Assembly (NCBI GenBank): GCA_020465985.1
Contig: JAANYP010002089.1
Coordinates: forward strand, 372,001-436,000
Length of the DNA stretch: 64,000 nt
Source: Centrapalus pauciflorus
Lineage: Eukaryota; Streptophyta; Magnoliopsida; Asterales; Asteraceae
Direction: 5' to 3'
In this document: positions 46,878 through 59,488 of the stretch, piece by piece
Position numbering within the stretch: position 1 is the first letter of the stretch
How the letters are laid out: every line of letters starts with the position of its first letter
Notes under the pieces: generated by a model
The model's input: only the letters and a program-made list of their open reading frames with translations
The model's database searches: none
Told to the model about the DNA's origin: nothing
Position numbers and translations under genes: made by a program

Positions 46878-48136
46878 AAAAGTACAGATAAAATCATATG
46901 GGTTTGGGTTTAATTAGAGAAAATAAAATGGAACCGGTCGGACATTCTATAATTCAGACATATTATGGACATTTTGGCAACCCCAAATATTGGAAATTAA
47001 AGTATAAACTTCAATATAATTTCGACGGGTTAACACGATGAATTGGGAAACTTAGTGAGACTCATTATAAAACGAGAGATTTATGGTATTATTAAAGGGA
47101 TATATTGGGAATAATTAGACCATCAGAAAGAGGATTTAAATATGAGTTTCGGGTGTCAGGTCTGAAATGTTGTAATACTTATGATTGTACAAATTGATGC
47201 CAATTTGTTAAAGAACACGTATTAATGATATGTTTATCATATGGAAATGTAACAGGTCCCTTGTGGTGTTGTTTAACCCACAGTGGGGTACTTTGTGGAT
47301 CCGGTTGAAATTCCGAGGAGAAATAATTATGGTTAAAGTTTAATTTCGCACCCACTGTGAGTACATTAGATTTCGCATGTTTATATCTGTTTTATGTTAA
47401 GCTTTGCCTGCTGAGACTTGTTGCTTCATGATTTGTTTGGAATTCTACTAACTTGCGTAGATTTAGATGCACATTCTTACTTGTTGCATGTCCTTTCGAT
47501 TGTTGTGCATCTAGTGATGGACCGGTGGGTCGCATCGATTACTCTGATGTTACTGCGCTATATGACCTGGAGCTGATCCCTCCTAGGCCCGGTAGGCAGT
47601 ATGTCATCCCCGATCGTACGTATGTCTCAGATGGTATGTCTAAATGCCGAGCTATGGGCTCGAAGGGGCTGCGGCTCTGGTCCGTACTTTGTGTACGAAG
47701 AGGATATCCGATGTTGGTCATCTATGTTATCCTTGGGCTTCATAAAAATTTATAAAATGCGTAATCTGTGTATTCACTAAGCATTCACTTATCCCTTGGT
47801 TGTTGATGTTTTTACAGGAAAAGGAAAGTCTGCAGCCGGACCGTCTAGCTAGGTCATTTGATCAAGTGATTGAAGGTTATCTACTAATCAGAGTGGTAAT
47901 TGAATAATGGGATTGTTTATATATTATGTATTTGGGATGATTGTAATGTTACAGAGTATGTAGAGTTGAATTGGAACCTTGTAGCACCGTAGGGTGTTTG
48001 AATAAGTTGTAATATTTGTTTATGTATTTTATTGCTTCCGCATTTAAATTAAGCTTTCAGATCATTATGTTATGGCATGTTTATGATTAATCCTGGGAGT
48101 ATTGTAAATGGTGGTTGTTGTGGCAAGGGTGTCACA

Positions 48137-49490
48137 TAATATAATAATCTCTACACTATTCCCAAGACACATATGCGGAAACCTGATAACTTTAAACCAT
48201 TAATTTACACAACCAAGTCACGGGAATCCCTGAAAGTAACGCAACCTATCCAGAGTATACACAACAACCCCAAAATATAACTACCTCTAGAACAGGTAAC
48301 TAACTCCTCACAAGATGTCACATCAAACCTACTTGGGTCCAGCAGACCTACTAGAAGTCCGATCACCTGAGACACACAATTAAACCCACAGGTCAGCTAA
48401 AGCTGGTGAGAATGCAAGCGTTAGTGTACGATTATAAAACTCAATAAAAGTAAGCTCAATAGTAAAATGTTCAGCGTTCTCTACTGAACGGGCATAGGAG
48501 ATCCCACAAGGTAGCTCAGATAGGTACTCAACTCGTGTGGAAGAATCCACGTACCCAAATCCCTAGACCGCACAAAATAGTCGTCAGGATTCAAAAGGGA
48601 ATCGGGAGCGACCCGACCCCTGCCCAGCCGTACGGTTTAGTAACTCGATAGCTTGTGTGTCCCAAATCTCATATAGGTAACCACAGTTCACAATAAAGCT
48701 CAATAATACGTGCATGATAATATCTCAATAAAAAGCTCGTAATAAAACTCGTAATAATCTCGTAAAAATGCTCAATAAAAGATCATGCGACTATTAAATA
48801 ATAATCGTACAAATATCACAGAATACATGCAAACTCACCTGCCCTGAAGTCTCATTACTCAGTCTCGGTTCCCTACCCGTCCCCAACCCTATCAACTCGA
48901 GACCCTGAAATCACAACACAATACTCAATATCACAATCTCAACCCAGCAACTCTATACACGACTCCCCGATAGCTCACACACCCTAAGAACCCATACACA
49001 AGACTCACAAAGCCTAAAACCCTAACCCTAGCCGCATCGCAGCGGCACTCCCCAGATCGGGACCGCACTGACCCCGTCGCGGTCGCGCTGACCATCCCGT
49101 TCGTGCTCACCCGAACCGCCAGCGATCCATATCAAGAACATCGCAGCCCACGATCAGGGGATCGCGGCCGCGCTTACTGATGAACAGCAGCAGAATGCTC
49201 TGCTTTCTTGCACAGCACCGAGTTTAACCCAAAACTCGATTACAGCTCAATTAAACTCAACCAAAATACCCCGAATTTACTCAGAAACGTAATTAAACTC
49301 AATTCAATCAATAGGTGCTAATCAACAACATAAAACCCACGAATTTGAAGCTCAACTCACCTTCAACTTTTGAGCCAACTTGAAGGAAGAAGACGATGAA
49401 TCAATAGTCAATCTCAAACTAACATTTGAATTATTGCTGCTGGAATCAAAGGACACACACACACTTTTAGATCTCTGGATTTGAAGGTGG
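48137..49490 (-). repeat. Gypsy B LTR, inner segment, first copy
   Basis: It continues LTR B after the LTR A insertion. From about 48345 it is nearly identical to 56409 onward. It ends near 49490 in a GGTGGAAA junction with the tail of an A LTR. It includes a GC-rich stretch (CGGGACCGCACTGACCCCG, near 49060). Confidence 0.75.
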
Positions 49491-49494
49491 AAAA

Positions 49495-49815
49495 GGAAAA
49501 GGAAAGTCTGCAGCCGGACCGTCTAGCTAGGTCATTTGATCAAGTGATAGAAGGTTATCTACTAATCAGAGTGGTAATTGAATAATGGGATTGTCTATAT
49601 ATTATGTATTTGGGATGATTGTAATGTTACAGAGTATGTAGACTTAGAATTGGAACCTTGTAGCACCGTAGGGTGTTTGAATCAGTTGTAATATTTGTTT
49701 ATGTATTTTATTGCTTCCGCATTTAAATTAAGCTTTCAGATCATTATGTTATGGCATGTTTATGATTAAACCTGGGAGTATTGTAAATGGTGGTTATTGT
49801 GGCAAGGGTGTCACA
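49495..49815 (+). repeat. Gypsy A 5' LTR remnant (last 321 bp)
   Basis: It matches the last part of the complete LTR A (from about 47816) through GGGTGTCACA. The first 2.2 kb are missing and replaced by LTR B sequence. Confidence 0.88.
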
Positions 49816-49820
49816 CGAGA

Positions 49821-49834
49821 TGGTATCAGAGCAG
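49821..49834 (+). other. Gypsy A primer-binding site
   Basis: TGGTATCAGAGCAG, five bases after the LTR end; initiator tRNA-Met type. Confidence 0.92.
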
Positions 49835-50033
49835 TAGTTTGAGATTCAAGTGTCCGTGAGGTCTTGATCTCAAACATTAGGTAATGATATGTAGTGGTTT
49901 AAGTAATGATCTGAACTAAGATAGGTTATGATCTAGTAATTATAAGAGATTGACTATCATACGGGACAAATGAGTGGTGTCTTTAAATTAATGACATGTT
50001 ACTAAACAAATTATATGTTTATAATTTCAGAAC

Positions 50034-51740
50034 ATGTCTGGAGGAGGAATGACACCTGAAGAAGCCAGAGAGATGATGCTAGCCATGATGGCTGAGCAGA
50101 ACAAGATGATACAAGATCAGTTTCGGGCTCGAGATGAGGCCGATGCTAAGAGAAGAGAGGATAAGAGAAAGAACAAAGAGAAGGAAGGGGGTAACGACGA
50201 GGAACGAGATGACAACATTGGGTCGTCTAACAAGCCCAAAGGTTGTCGTTTCAAGGACTTCAAAGGAAATGGGGCCGTGGAATTTAATGGACTAGGAGAT
50301 GCTGTTGCCGCACTTGAATGGATAACAGCAACTGAACGAACATTCCGAATCAGCGATTGTGCTGAGAAGGACATGGTTCGTTATGCAACTGCAATGTTCA
50401 CGAATGATGCAATCATGTGGTGGAACGCAATGGTGAATGCGTTGACACTGGAGAAGGTTTCTGTTATGACTTGGGCTGAGTTCAAGGACCTATTCACTCA
50501 GCAGTACTGTCCGGTTGATGAGCGCCGGAGGTTGGAAGCAAAGTTTATGGCGCTGGTACAGGGGACTAAGACAGTGTCCCAATATGCGGTGGAATTCACG
50601 AGGCTGAGTCTGTTCGCGCCTCATCAAGTCGATACTGAAGAGAGGAAAGTGACCAGGTTCGAGGCTGGTCTTGACATTGAGATTAGGAGGGTTATGAGCA
50701 ACGTCCGCTACCCTACATTTGCTGGCTTACTTGAGGCTGCCAGAAATGTAGAGCAGATTTTGATTATGTCGGGCTACTCAATTGGGTCTGCTGCTGCTTC
50801 CACCAACCCAACACAGCCGTCACCACCGAAGCGCCAACGGGAGGGAGGATACTCGGGATCTTCCCGGTCTTCACAATACTCATCACAGTAGTCCTTTCGC
50901 CGACCGTCTGGTTCTTCTGATCGTGGTCATGCTCGTGCATACTCTATCAACACCGAGCCACAATACTGCAACAAGTGTCACCTGGAACATTTTGGCAAGT
51001 GTACTAACAGACGTGCTTGCTTTTGCTGTGGAGAACTGGGACATTTTCAGAATGATTGCCCAAGGAAGGGTGATGCTTGCTATAAGTGTGGGGTGTGGGG
51101 TCACTATAGCAGGAATTGTAGAAAGAATGCTCCAACAGCTGCTGCCCCATCATCAACACGATCGTCTGGAGGTTCGAGTGGTGGTTCAGTTAACCGCCGG
51201 GGTCAGTCACAGAGGGCACCGGCTCGTACTTTTCAGATAACGGCAGAGGAGGCTAAGGAAAACCCGGAAGTGGTTACGGGTACGTTTATAGTAAACTCTT
51301 TACCTGCACGAGTTCTTTTCGATTCGGGTGCCAACCGGTCTTATGTGTCTACTGCTTTTGCTCAACTATTGTCGATGCCACTGTCTAAGTTATCTGCCGT
51401 ACTTGACATAGAAACTGCTAGCAATACTTTAGTAAAAGTAGATCACGTATACCGTAACTGCACGTTAGTGATTGAAGATGTAGTCTTCAATTTGGATCTG
51501 ATACCGATAGACTTCAGTGAATTTGATGTGATCATCGGGATGGATTGGTTGATAGAGAATGAAGCCCACATAGTGTGTAAGAAGCGAATGATAAATATAA
51601 CTACTCTGGAGGGGCGTGAGATCTGTATTTACGGGGATAGGAGAAGTGGGGATCTGTGCTTATTGACTATTGCAAAAGCCCGAAAGCTTGTTGCAAAGGG
51701 ATGTGACGCCTACTTAGCATATGCTATTGATGCTAGTCTG
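50034..51740 (+). pseudogene. Gypsy A gag and protease, one in-frame stop
   Basis: The ATG at 50034 (MSGGGMTPEEAREMM) starts gag. A charged coiled coil is followed by the retrotransposon gag domain (FKGNGAVEFNGLGDAVAALEW, FKDLFTQQYCP, FEAGLDIEIRRVM). TAG at 50889-50891 interrupts. The same frame continues with zinc knuckles (CFCCGELGHFQNDC, CYKCGVWGHYSRNC; the first Cys cluster CNKCHLEHFGKC is variant) and the aspartic protease (VLFDSGANRSYVS near 51311-51350, DVIIGMDWL). A frameshift near 51740 (SLRRRR) separates it from the RT frame. Without the stop and frameshift it would be the single polyprotein usual for chromoviruses. Confidence 0.87.
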
Positions 51741-51751
51741 AGAAGAAGACG

Positions 51752-54592
51752 TTGGCCGATGTGCCTATTGTATCACAGTTCCCGGATGTGTTTCCGGAAG
51801 ACTTGTCTGGCGTGCCGCCTGAGAGACAAGTTGAGTTTCGAATCGATCTGATCCCTGGAGCTGCACCGGTAGCTCGTTCTCCATATCGCCTTGCCCCAAC
51901 CGAAATGAAAGAGATGATGACACAACTCCAGGAGTTGTTGGACAAGGGCTTCATCCGACCGAGTTCATCGCCGTGGGGAGCTCCGGTATTGTTTGTTAAA
52001 AAGAAGGACGACACGATGAGGATGTGCATAGATTACCGGGAGCTGAATAAGTTGACTGTTAAGAACAAGTATCCGTTGCCAAGGATAGACGATTTGTTCG
52101 ATCAACTACATGGGGCGAGCGTGTTTTCTAAGATTGATTTGAGGTCTGGGTACCATCAATTGAAGGTACGAGAAGAGGATGTGCCGAAGACAGCTTTCAG
52201 AACTCGGTATGGGCATTACGAGTTTCTTGTGATGCCATTCGGGTTAACTAACGCCCCAGCTGTCTTTATGGATCTAATGAACCGAGTTTGCAGACCAATG
52301 TTAGATAAGTCAGTGATTGTGTTCATTGACGATATTTTGGTGTATTCTAAGACTGAAGCTGAGCATGCTGGACATTTGAGGGAGCTGTTGGAATTGTTAA
52401 GAAAGGAAAAGTTGTATGCCAAGTTCTCAAAATGTGAGTTTTGGTTGCAACAGATTCAATTTTTGGGACATGTTATATCTGGAGCTGGGATTTCTGTTGA
52501 TCCAGCTAAAGTGGAGGCCATAAGGAACTGGGAACCGCCTCAATCAGCCACAGAAATCAGGAGTTTTCTTGGATTGGCGGGATATTATAGGAGGTTTATA
52601 AAAGACTTCTCGAAGATTGCAGTTCCGTTGACGGCATTAACGAAGAAGAATGCACCATTTGTTTGGGAAACCATACAGCAAGAAGCATTTGAGATCCTGA
52701 AGAAAACACTAAGTGAAGCGCCGATACTTGCTCTACCGGAGGGCAATGAGGATTTTGTGGTTTATACTGATTCTTCGAGGTTAGGGTTAGGCGCTGTATT
52801 GATGCAGCGTGGGAAGGTTATAGCATATGCTTTAAGACAGTTGAAGCAGCATGAGAAGAATTATTCGACTCATGACCTCGAGTTGACTGCGGTAACATTC
52901 ACTTTGAAGTTATGGAGGCATTATCTCTACGGGACTAAGTGCCAATTATACACGGATCATAAGAGTTTAAAATACATCTTTAGTCAAAAGGAGCTTAATA
53001 TGAGACAACGAAGGTCTATGGAGCTTATTAAAGATTACGATTGTGAGATACTTTATCACCCCGGAAAGGCTAACGTGGTAGCCGATGCCTTGAGCCGGAA
53101 AGCTTATGCTAAAGATTTCTGCTATATGATGATGTCTACTATGTTAACGTCTACTATTATAGATGATGTCAAGGCCGCTCAGGAAGAAGCCTTGAAAGAT
53201 GAGAATATTGGTGCTGAGGATGTTAGGATACAACTAAAGAATATGGAAACGAGCGAGTCTGGTTTAAAAGGTGTGTACGGAAGAATTTGGGTGTCGAAAC
53301 ATGGTGGTATGAGGAATGTGATCGTCGAAGAAGCGCACCAGTCTAAATTTTCTGTACATCCCGGGAGCACAAAGATGTACAATGACTTAAAGGCAGATTT
53401 TTGGTGGCCGGGATTGAAAAAGGACATAGGGCAGTATGTAAAAAGATGCCGAACTTGTCGGTTGGTAAAGGCCGAACATCAACAACCATACGGCAGTATG
53501 CAACCGCTTCCTATTTCGGAATGGAAGTGGGAGCACATTACAATGGATTTTGTTACAAAGCTGCCGAAAACTAGGCGTCAACATGATGCAGTTTGGGTAA
53601 TCGTGGATCGGTTAACTAAGTCGGCTCATTTTATACCGATTAGAGAAAATTACTCACTTGAGAGATTGGCTCAGATTTACATGGATGATATTTTTTCTAG
53701 ACATGGAGTGCCGAAGTCTATAGTGTCGGACCGGGACAGCCGGTTTACTTCAAATTTCTGGTTGGCATTACAAGAAGGGTTGGGAACGAGAATTACTATG
53801 AGTACGGCCTATCGTCCGCAAACCGATGGCCAGAGTGAACGAACAATCCTCACTTTGGAGGATATGATGAGGTCATATGTACTGGATCTCGGTGGCAATT
53901 GGGATGATCATTTGCCACTAATAGAGTTCTCGTACAATAACAGCTACCACGCGACAATTAAGAAGGCACCTTTTGAGGCACTGTATGGGAGGAGGTGTAG
54001 GACTCCTACTTGTTGGAGGGAAACTGGAGAAACGCCGATTGCTGGGCCGGCATTGTTGCAAGAGACAAACGAGAAGATACAGTTGATTAGGCAGAACATG
54101 AAAGCGGCCCAGGATCGACAGAAGAGTTATTATGACAGAAGGCACAAACCAATCAGCTTTGAAGTGAATGATTGGGTATATCTGAAAGTATCACCCATGA
54201 GGGGTGTTACTCGTTTTGTGAAAAGAGGCAAGTTGGCTCCAAGATTTGTTGGGCCATTCAAGATAGTAGAAAAAGTTGGGAATCAATCGTATCGCCTAGA
54301 ATTGCCTGAAGAAATGTCAGGCATACACCCGGTATTTCATGTCGGTAATCTCAGGAAATCATTCACTACTGGAAATGAGGACTGGGCAGATCATATTGAG
54401 CTGCAAGTTGATGAAAGGCTCCGATATGTTGAGGAGCCGGAATGTGTATTGGATACCAAAATGAAAAAGCTAAGGAGCAAAGAGATCGAAATGGTGCTGG
54501 TACGTTGGAAACATCATAAAGGAGCAAATCACACTTGGGAGACGAAGGCGGAAATGTTAAGGAAATATCCGCAACTGTTTGAGGTCAAATAA
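51752..54592 (+). CDS. Gypsy A pol: RT, RNase H, integrase, chromodomain-like C-terminus
   Basis: An uninterrupted frame of 946 codons. The start is only the first Leu/Met-type codon after the frameshift, and the true product would begin in gag. Order: RT with PYRLAPTEMKEM, LLDKGFIRPSSSPWGAPVLF, DYRELNKLT, FSKIDLRSGYHQ and FIDDILVYS (catalytic, near 52322); RNase H (VVYTDSSRLGLGAVLMQRG, LYTDHKSLKYIF); integrase zinc finger (HPGSTKMYNDL, CRTCRLVKAEH); integrase core (MDFVTKLPKT, VSDRDSRFTSNFW, TDGQSERTILTLEDMM). The C-terminus (LVRWKHHKGANHTWETKAEM) resembles the chromodomain of Tekay/Del-type chromoviruses. RT before integrase is the Ty3/gypsy order. Catalytic residues are intact, so this pol could be nearly functional. 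Confidence 0.92.
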   Translation: MADVPIVSQFPDVFPEDLSGVPPERQVEFRIDLIPGAAPVARSPYRLAPTEMKEMMTQLQELLDKGFIRPSSSPWGAPVLFVKKKDDTMRMCIDYRELNKLTVKNKYPLPRIDDLFDQLHGASVFSKIDLRSGYHQLKVREEDVPKTAFRTRYGHYEFLVMPFGLTNAPAVFMDLMNRVCRPMLDKSVIVFIDDILVYSKTEAEHAGHLRELLELLRKEKLYAKFSKCEFWLQQIQFLGHVISGAGISVDPAKVEAIRNWEPPQSATEIRSFLGLAGYYRRFIKDFSKIAVPLTALTKKNAPFVWETIQQEAFEILKKTLSEAPILALPEGNEDFVVYTDSSRLGLGAVLMQRGKVIAYALRQLKQHEKNYSTHDLELTAVTFTLKLWRHYLYGTKCQLYTDHKSLKYIFSQKELNMRQRRSMELIKDYDCEILYHPGKANVVADALSRKAYAKDFCYMMMSTMLTSTIIDDVKAAQEEALKDENIGAEDVRIQLKNMETSESGLKGVYGRIWVSKHGGMRNVIVEEAHQSKFSVHPGSTKMYNDLKADFWWPGLKKDIGQYVKRCRTCRLVKAEHQQPYGSMQPLPISEWKWEHITMDFVTKLPKTRRQHDAVWVIVDRLTKSAHFIPIRENYSLERLAQIYMDDIFSRHGVPKSIVSDRDSRFTSNFWLALQEGLGTRITMSTAYRPQTDGQSERTILTLEDMMRSYVLDLGGNWDDHLPLIEFSYNNSYHATIKKAPFEALYGRRCRTPTCWRETGETPIAGPALLQETNEKIQLIRQNMKAAQDRQKSYYDRRHKPISFEVNDWVYLKVSPMRGVTRFVKRGKLAPRFVGPFKIVEKVGNQSYRLELPEEMSGIHPVFHVGNLRKSFTTGNEDWADHIELQVDERLRYVEEPECVLDTKMKKLRSKEIEMVLVRWKHHKGANHTWETKAEMLRKYPQLFEVK

Positions 54593-54629
54593 CTTCGAGG
54601 ACGAAGTTTGAGCGTGGTGGAGCCCATGC
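54593..54629 (+). other. Gypsy A PPT region
   Basis: CGAGGACGAAG then GTGGTGGAGCCCATGC before TGTAACATCC. This is a purine-rich region in the usual place; the exact tract is uncertain. Confidence 0.6.
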
Positions 54630-55384
54630 TGTAACATCCTCGAATTTTAAATTATTGTATTGAGGTTATTTAGTTTAAAATTGTAATTTAAGTCAGATTG
54701 TATTTTAATCTATTATAAAAGTCGGTTGCTTTATTCAGAAATTGATGATTTAATTTATTAAGTTAATATGATTATTATTAAGTAGTTGAAATGATAAAAT
54801 AAATATTTAATCTCTATTTAATGGAATTTAAGAAATTGATTGCTATTTTGGAAGAATTATGAAATTATAGAATTTCTAGTTTAATTATTTAAGTATAATG
54901 ATAAATTAGAAAGTTGTGGGTTGAATGTGTAAAAGTTGAAAATAAGAGAAAATAAAAGACAAAAGTCTTTCATTTCAACTCCCACTATTCCCTGCTCTCT
55001 TCTTCTCTTACTAAAGGAAACCATACGATTCCTCCATTTTCTTCAAATCAAGAACAACGAAGACTTCAAATTGGAGGTTGAAACTACAGATTTGAGTTGT
55101 TTAGGAGAAGCTATAAACATTACAAGCATCAATCTAAGGTAAATATCTCTCAAATTTACAAATTTAAGAGTTTATAGTTCGGTTTTGGTTGAAAACCGAA
55201 TCTGAAATTTTCGGATTCAAAATGTTGATGCATGTTAGATATTATTGTGGGTTTATGTAAATCTAGTATTGTAGAAGTTGTGTACAAAATTTCGGGTTCT
55301 AATTCAAGTGAAATCTTATGATTTTGAGAAAATTTTATATATGATCTGTATGTGTGCGTGTTTAAGTACTGAGACTAGTGAGAG

Positions 55385-55780
55385 ATACCGAAACCATAAG
55401 GGAATACCGAAACCCCATAGGTTTCGGTATGTGTGGGTACCGAAACCCCAAAACTACCGAAACTCCACCCTAATACCGAGACTATATATATGCATGTTAA
55501 ACTATTGAAACCTACAATATACTGAAACCTTTGGCATGTACCGAAACTAGTTGGGTGTACCGAAACCATGAAGGTTTCGGTACCACTACCGAAACTAATA
55601 CTCCCTACCGAAACTTCATATATATATATACATTACCGAAACTAAGTTGGTTTCGGTAATATACCGAAACCCACACACCCACTACTGAAACATTTATTAT
55701 TTATACTGAAACCTTGGTTTTTAGACTCAAATGAACCGAGACCATGTATGGGGAGGTACCGAAACATTCAGGTTTCGGTA
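55385..55780. repeat. CCGAAAC motif array in the gypsy A 3' LTR
   Basis: Counterpart of 46376-46780, with a few base changes and a shorter internal AT run. Confidence 0.85.
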
Positions 55781-55800
55781 TTTCATTCTTTCAAGAGCAG

Positions 55801-55906
<106 letters not shown>

Positions 55907-56408
55907 GTACAGATAAAATTATCTGGGTTTGGGTTTAATTGGAGAAAATAAAACGGAACCGGTCGGACATTTTTAGTTTAGATATACTAAGATAACACTT
56001 TGGACATTTTGGCAATCTCGATTATTGGAGATTTAAAAAAATGTAAACTTCAGATATAATTTTGATGGGTTAACTCAATAAATTGTGAAACTTGGTGAGA
56101 CTCATTATAAAATGAGAGATTGATGGTATTATTAAAGGGATATATTGGGAATAATTAGACCATCAGAAAGAGGATTTAAATATGACTTTTGGGTGTCGGT
56201 TCTGAAATGTTGTAATACTTATGATTGTACAAATTGATGCCAATTTGTTAAAGAACATGTAATAATGATATGTTTGTCATATGGAAATGTAACAGGTCCC
56301 TTGTGGTGTTGTTTAACCCACAGTGGGGTACTTTGTGGATCCGGTTGAAATTCCGAGGAGAAATAATTATGGTTAAAGTTTAATTTCGCACCCACTGTGA
56401 GTACATTA

Positions 56409-57726
56409 GACCCACTAGAAGTCCGATCACCTGAGACACACAATTAAACCCACAGGTCAGCTAAAGCTGGTGAAAATGCAAGCGTTAGTGTACGATTATA
56501 AAACTCAATAAAAGTAAGCTCAATAGTAAAATGTTCAGCGTTCTCTACTGAACGGGCATATGAGATCCCACAAGGTAGCTCAGATAGGTACTCAACTCGT
56601 GTGGAAGAATCCACGTACCCAAATCCCTAGACCGCACAAAGTAGTCGTCAGGATTCAAAAGGGAATCGGGAGCGACCCGACCCCTGCCCAGCCGTACGGT
56701 TTAGTAACTCGATAGCTTGTGTGTCCCAAATCTCATATAGGTAACCACAGTTCACAATAAAGCTCAATAATACGTGCATGATAATATCTCAATAAAAAGC
56801 TCGTAATAAAACTCGTAATAATCTCGTAAAAATGCTCAATAAAAGATCATGCGACTATTAAATAATAATCGTACAAATATCACAGAATACATGCAAACTC
56901 ACCTGCCCTGAAGTCTCATTACTCAGTCTCGGTTCCCTACCCGTCCCCAACCCTATCAACTCGAGACCCTGAAATCACAACACAATACTCAATATCACAA
57001 TCTCAACCCAACAACTCTATACACGACTCCCCGATAGCTCACACACCCCAAGAACCCATATACAAGACTCACAAAGCCCAAAACCCTAACCCTAGCCGCA
57101 TCGCAGCCGCACTCCCCAGATCGGGACCGCACTGACCCCGTCGCGGTCGCGCTGACCATCCCGTTCGTGCTCACCCGAACCGCCAGCGATCCATATCAAG
57201 AACATCGCAACCCACGATCAGGGGATCGCGGCCGCGCTTACTGATGAACAGCAGCAGAATGCTCTGCTTTCTTGCACAGCACCGAGTTTAACCCAAAACT
57301 CGATTACAGCTCAATTTAACTCAACCAAAATACCCCGAATTTACTCAGAAACGTAATTAAACTCAATTCAATCAATAGGTGCTAATCAACAACATAAAAC
57401 CCACGAATTTGAAGCTCAACTCACCTTCAACTTTTGAGCCAACTTGAAGGAAGAAGACAATGAATCAATAGTCAATCTCAAACTAACATTTCTTGCTGCT
57501 GGAATCAAAGGACACACACACACTTTTAGATCTCTGGATTTGAAGGTGGAAATGAAAGCAAGCAAAAAGGAAGCTCAAATATATATACATTTTCGTTTAA
57601 ACTCGGCACGGTACCCAATATTCGATCCCGTTATCACAAAATACAAATTTATATCGCCGGGTCCCAAATTAATTAATTAATCCAATGAAATAATTCCACG
57701 TACCTTCCCACAATTGGGATGTTACA
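56409..57726 (-). repeat. Gypsy B LTR, inner segment, second copy, to its terminus
   Basis: From 56409 to about 57552 it is nearly identical to 48345-49490. It continues to GGGATGTTACA at 57726, the LTR terminus, followed by B internal sequence. Read on minus it starts TGTAACATCCC. Confidence 0.85.
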
Positions 57727-58587
57727 AGTCTTCCCTCCTTATAAAGATTCTGTCCTCAGAATCTAGCTCGAAGTAAAGAGGTGAGGATAGCGGCTACCCA
57801 TCTCTGACTCTGGCTCCCATGTGGCACTGGTACCCTTATGTTGCTTCCACTGCACCAATGCCAACGCCACCTCTTTTTTGCGTAGCTTCTTCACCTTCCT
57901 GTCTGTCACTGCCTCTGGATGCTCAACATACTAAAGTCTGTCATCGACCTCAATCTCAGATAGGGGCACTCGCTGATCATCACGAGCTATGTACTTACGA
58001 AGATGGCTGACATGAAACACATTATGAACGCCAGACAACTCTGGAGGCAAATTCAGGCGATAAGCCTGATCCCCAATCCTCCTGATAACCTCAAACAGGC
58101 TAATATAGTGCGGACCAAGCTTACCCTGTCTCCGGAACCAGATAATCCCTTTCCAGGGCGAGACTTTAAGCATCACGGAGTATCCAACCTGAAACTCTAA
58201 CTCAGACATCTGGCGATCCGCATAACTCTTCTGACGGCTCTGAGTTATCCTAATCCGCTGCTGAATCATAGCGACCTTGTCGCTAGTATCTTGAAGAACC
58301 TATGGCCCGCTGATAGGATGCTCCCCAACCTCTCCCCAACACACAGACGTCAGACCCTTTCGCCCATAAAGAGCCTCAAACGGAGGCATGCCAATAGATG
58401 CATGGTAGCTATTATTATAAGAAAACTCAATAAGCGACAAATGAAGATCCCAGCTACCCCCGAAATCTATAACACAAGCTCATGCTCCAGCGTCTGATTA
58501 GTCCGCAATGTCTGACCCCCTGTGTGCGGATGATAAGTTGTACTCAGCTGAATTCGCGTGCCAACTCTCTCTGAAAGCTCTGGCTTA
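57727..58587 (-). pseudogene. Gypsy B pol 3' end (integrase C-terminus, chromodomain-like), fragment
   Basis: The minus-strand piece 58269-57931 reads IRITQSRQKSYADRQMSELE, MLKVSPWKGIIWFRRQGKLG, YRLNLPPELSGVHNVFHVSH and LRKYI, the typical post-core part of a gypsy integrase. Downstream (57930-57770) a broken frame continues with a chromodomain-like GTSATWEPESEMG. Upstream (58270-58587) are frameshifted integrase core scraps. The segment ends where the gypsy C LTR begins. It is related to A and C but clearly a different family. Confidence 0.8.
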
Positions 58588-58809
58588 CAGTGCGGAAGCA
58601 TAAAAGTACATAAAAAAATTACATAATTATTCAACGTTAATCAATATTATTTCTCCTCGGGCTTTCAACTGGATCCACAAAGTACCCCACTGTGGGTTAA
58701 ACAACACCACAAGGGACCTGTTAAGTCAGTTGTATCAAAACATTGTGTCAATAACTGTTTAATTTCATAAAACTTAATTTTTTTTATAAGTTTTGCAATA
58801 TTTGACCTG

Positions 58810-59085
58810 AAATTCGGATCCCTGTCCGAATTCGGAACCCACTCGAATTCGGACCCCATATAAGTCCGGACCACATTTATCAGTTTGGACCCCATGTCAA
58901 GTTCGGACCATGTCAAGTTTGGACCATGTCAAGTTCGAACCCATGTTAAGTTCGGACCCATCCGAATTCGGACTCCATCCGAATTCCCACACTTATAAAT
59001 TATTTTTCTGTTTTGAATATCTGAGGTTTGGACCTCATCCGAATTCGGACCAGATCCGAGTTCATCTCGGATCCGAATTCGGACC
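58810..59085. repeat. GAATTCGGACC motif array in the gypsy C LTR
   Basis: About 15 copies of CCGAATTCGGACC or AAGTTCGGACC variants. It occupies roughly the same place in the LTR as the CCGAAAC array of LTR A. Confidence 0.8.
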
Positions 59086-59488
59086 ATCTGTGTTTATACT
59101 TGTGCAGTTTATATATATTTTCCTGATTTAATTCTATCCTTTTTATACTTATCCAATGTTCGAAATAATTTATGCCAACTTTCATACATTTATTTTCAAC
59201 ACTTTTAACACTAATATTAACACTTTTACATATCAAACCGAACCCTTCATGACCATTTTTGTACACCCGTCGCACACACACACTAAAACACACACTAAAA
59301 TCCCAAAATCATACTTAGGGGTTGATTCAGAAGCTGAAATTCGACACATAGCAACCCCAACACTCGATTTGAATGATTCCATAACAATATCTAACATGCA
59401 TTATCATCTATAACACCAAATCAGTGATTCGGTTTTCTCTCAAAACCAAACCAAAACCATAAATTTTAAAGAGTTGGTGAAATGTTTA

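Larger units (their letters stand above)
45616..48136 (+). repeat. Gypsy A LTR, complete copy (2,521 bp) with TSD
   Basis: TGTAACATCCTCG to GGGTGTCACA, flanked by TAATA at 45611-45615 and 48137-48141. No primer-binding site follows, so it stands as a solo LTR inside LTR B. It matches the gypsy A 3' LTR (54630-56408) and the 5' LTR remnant (49495-49815). It contains a CCGAAAC array, an AT microsatellite, and a block around CCCACAGTGGGGTAC that is conserved in the gypsy C LTR. Confidence 0.9.
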
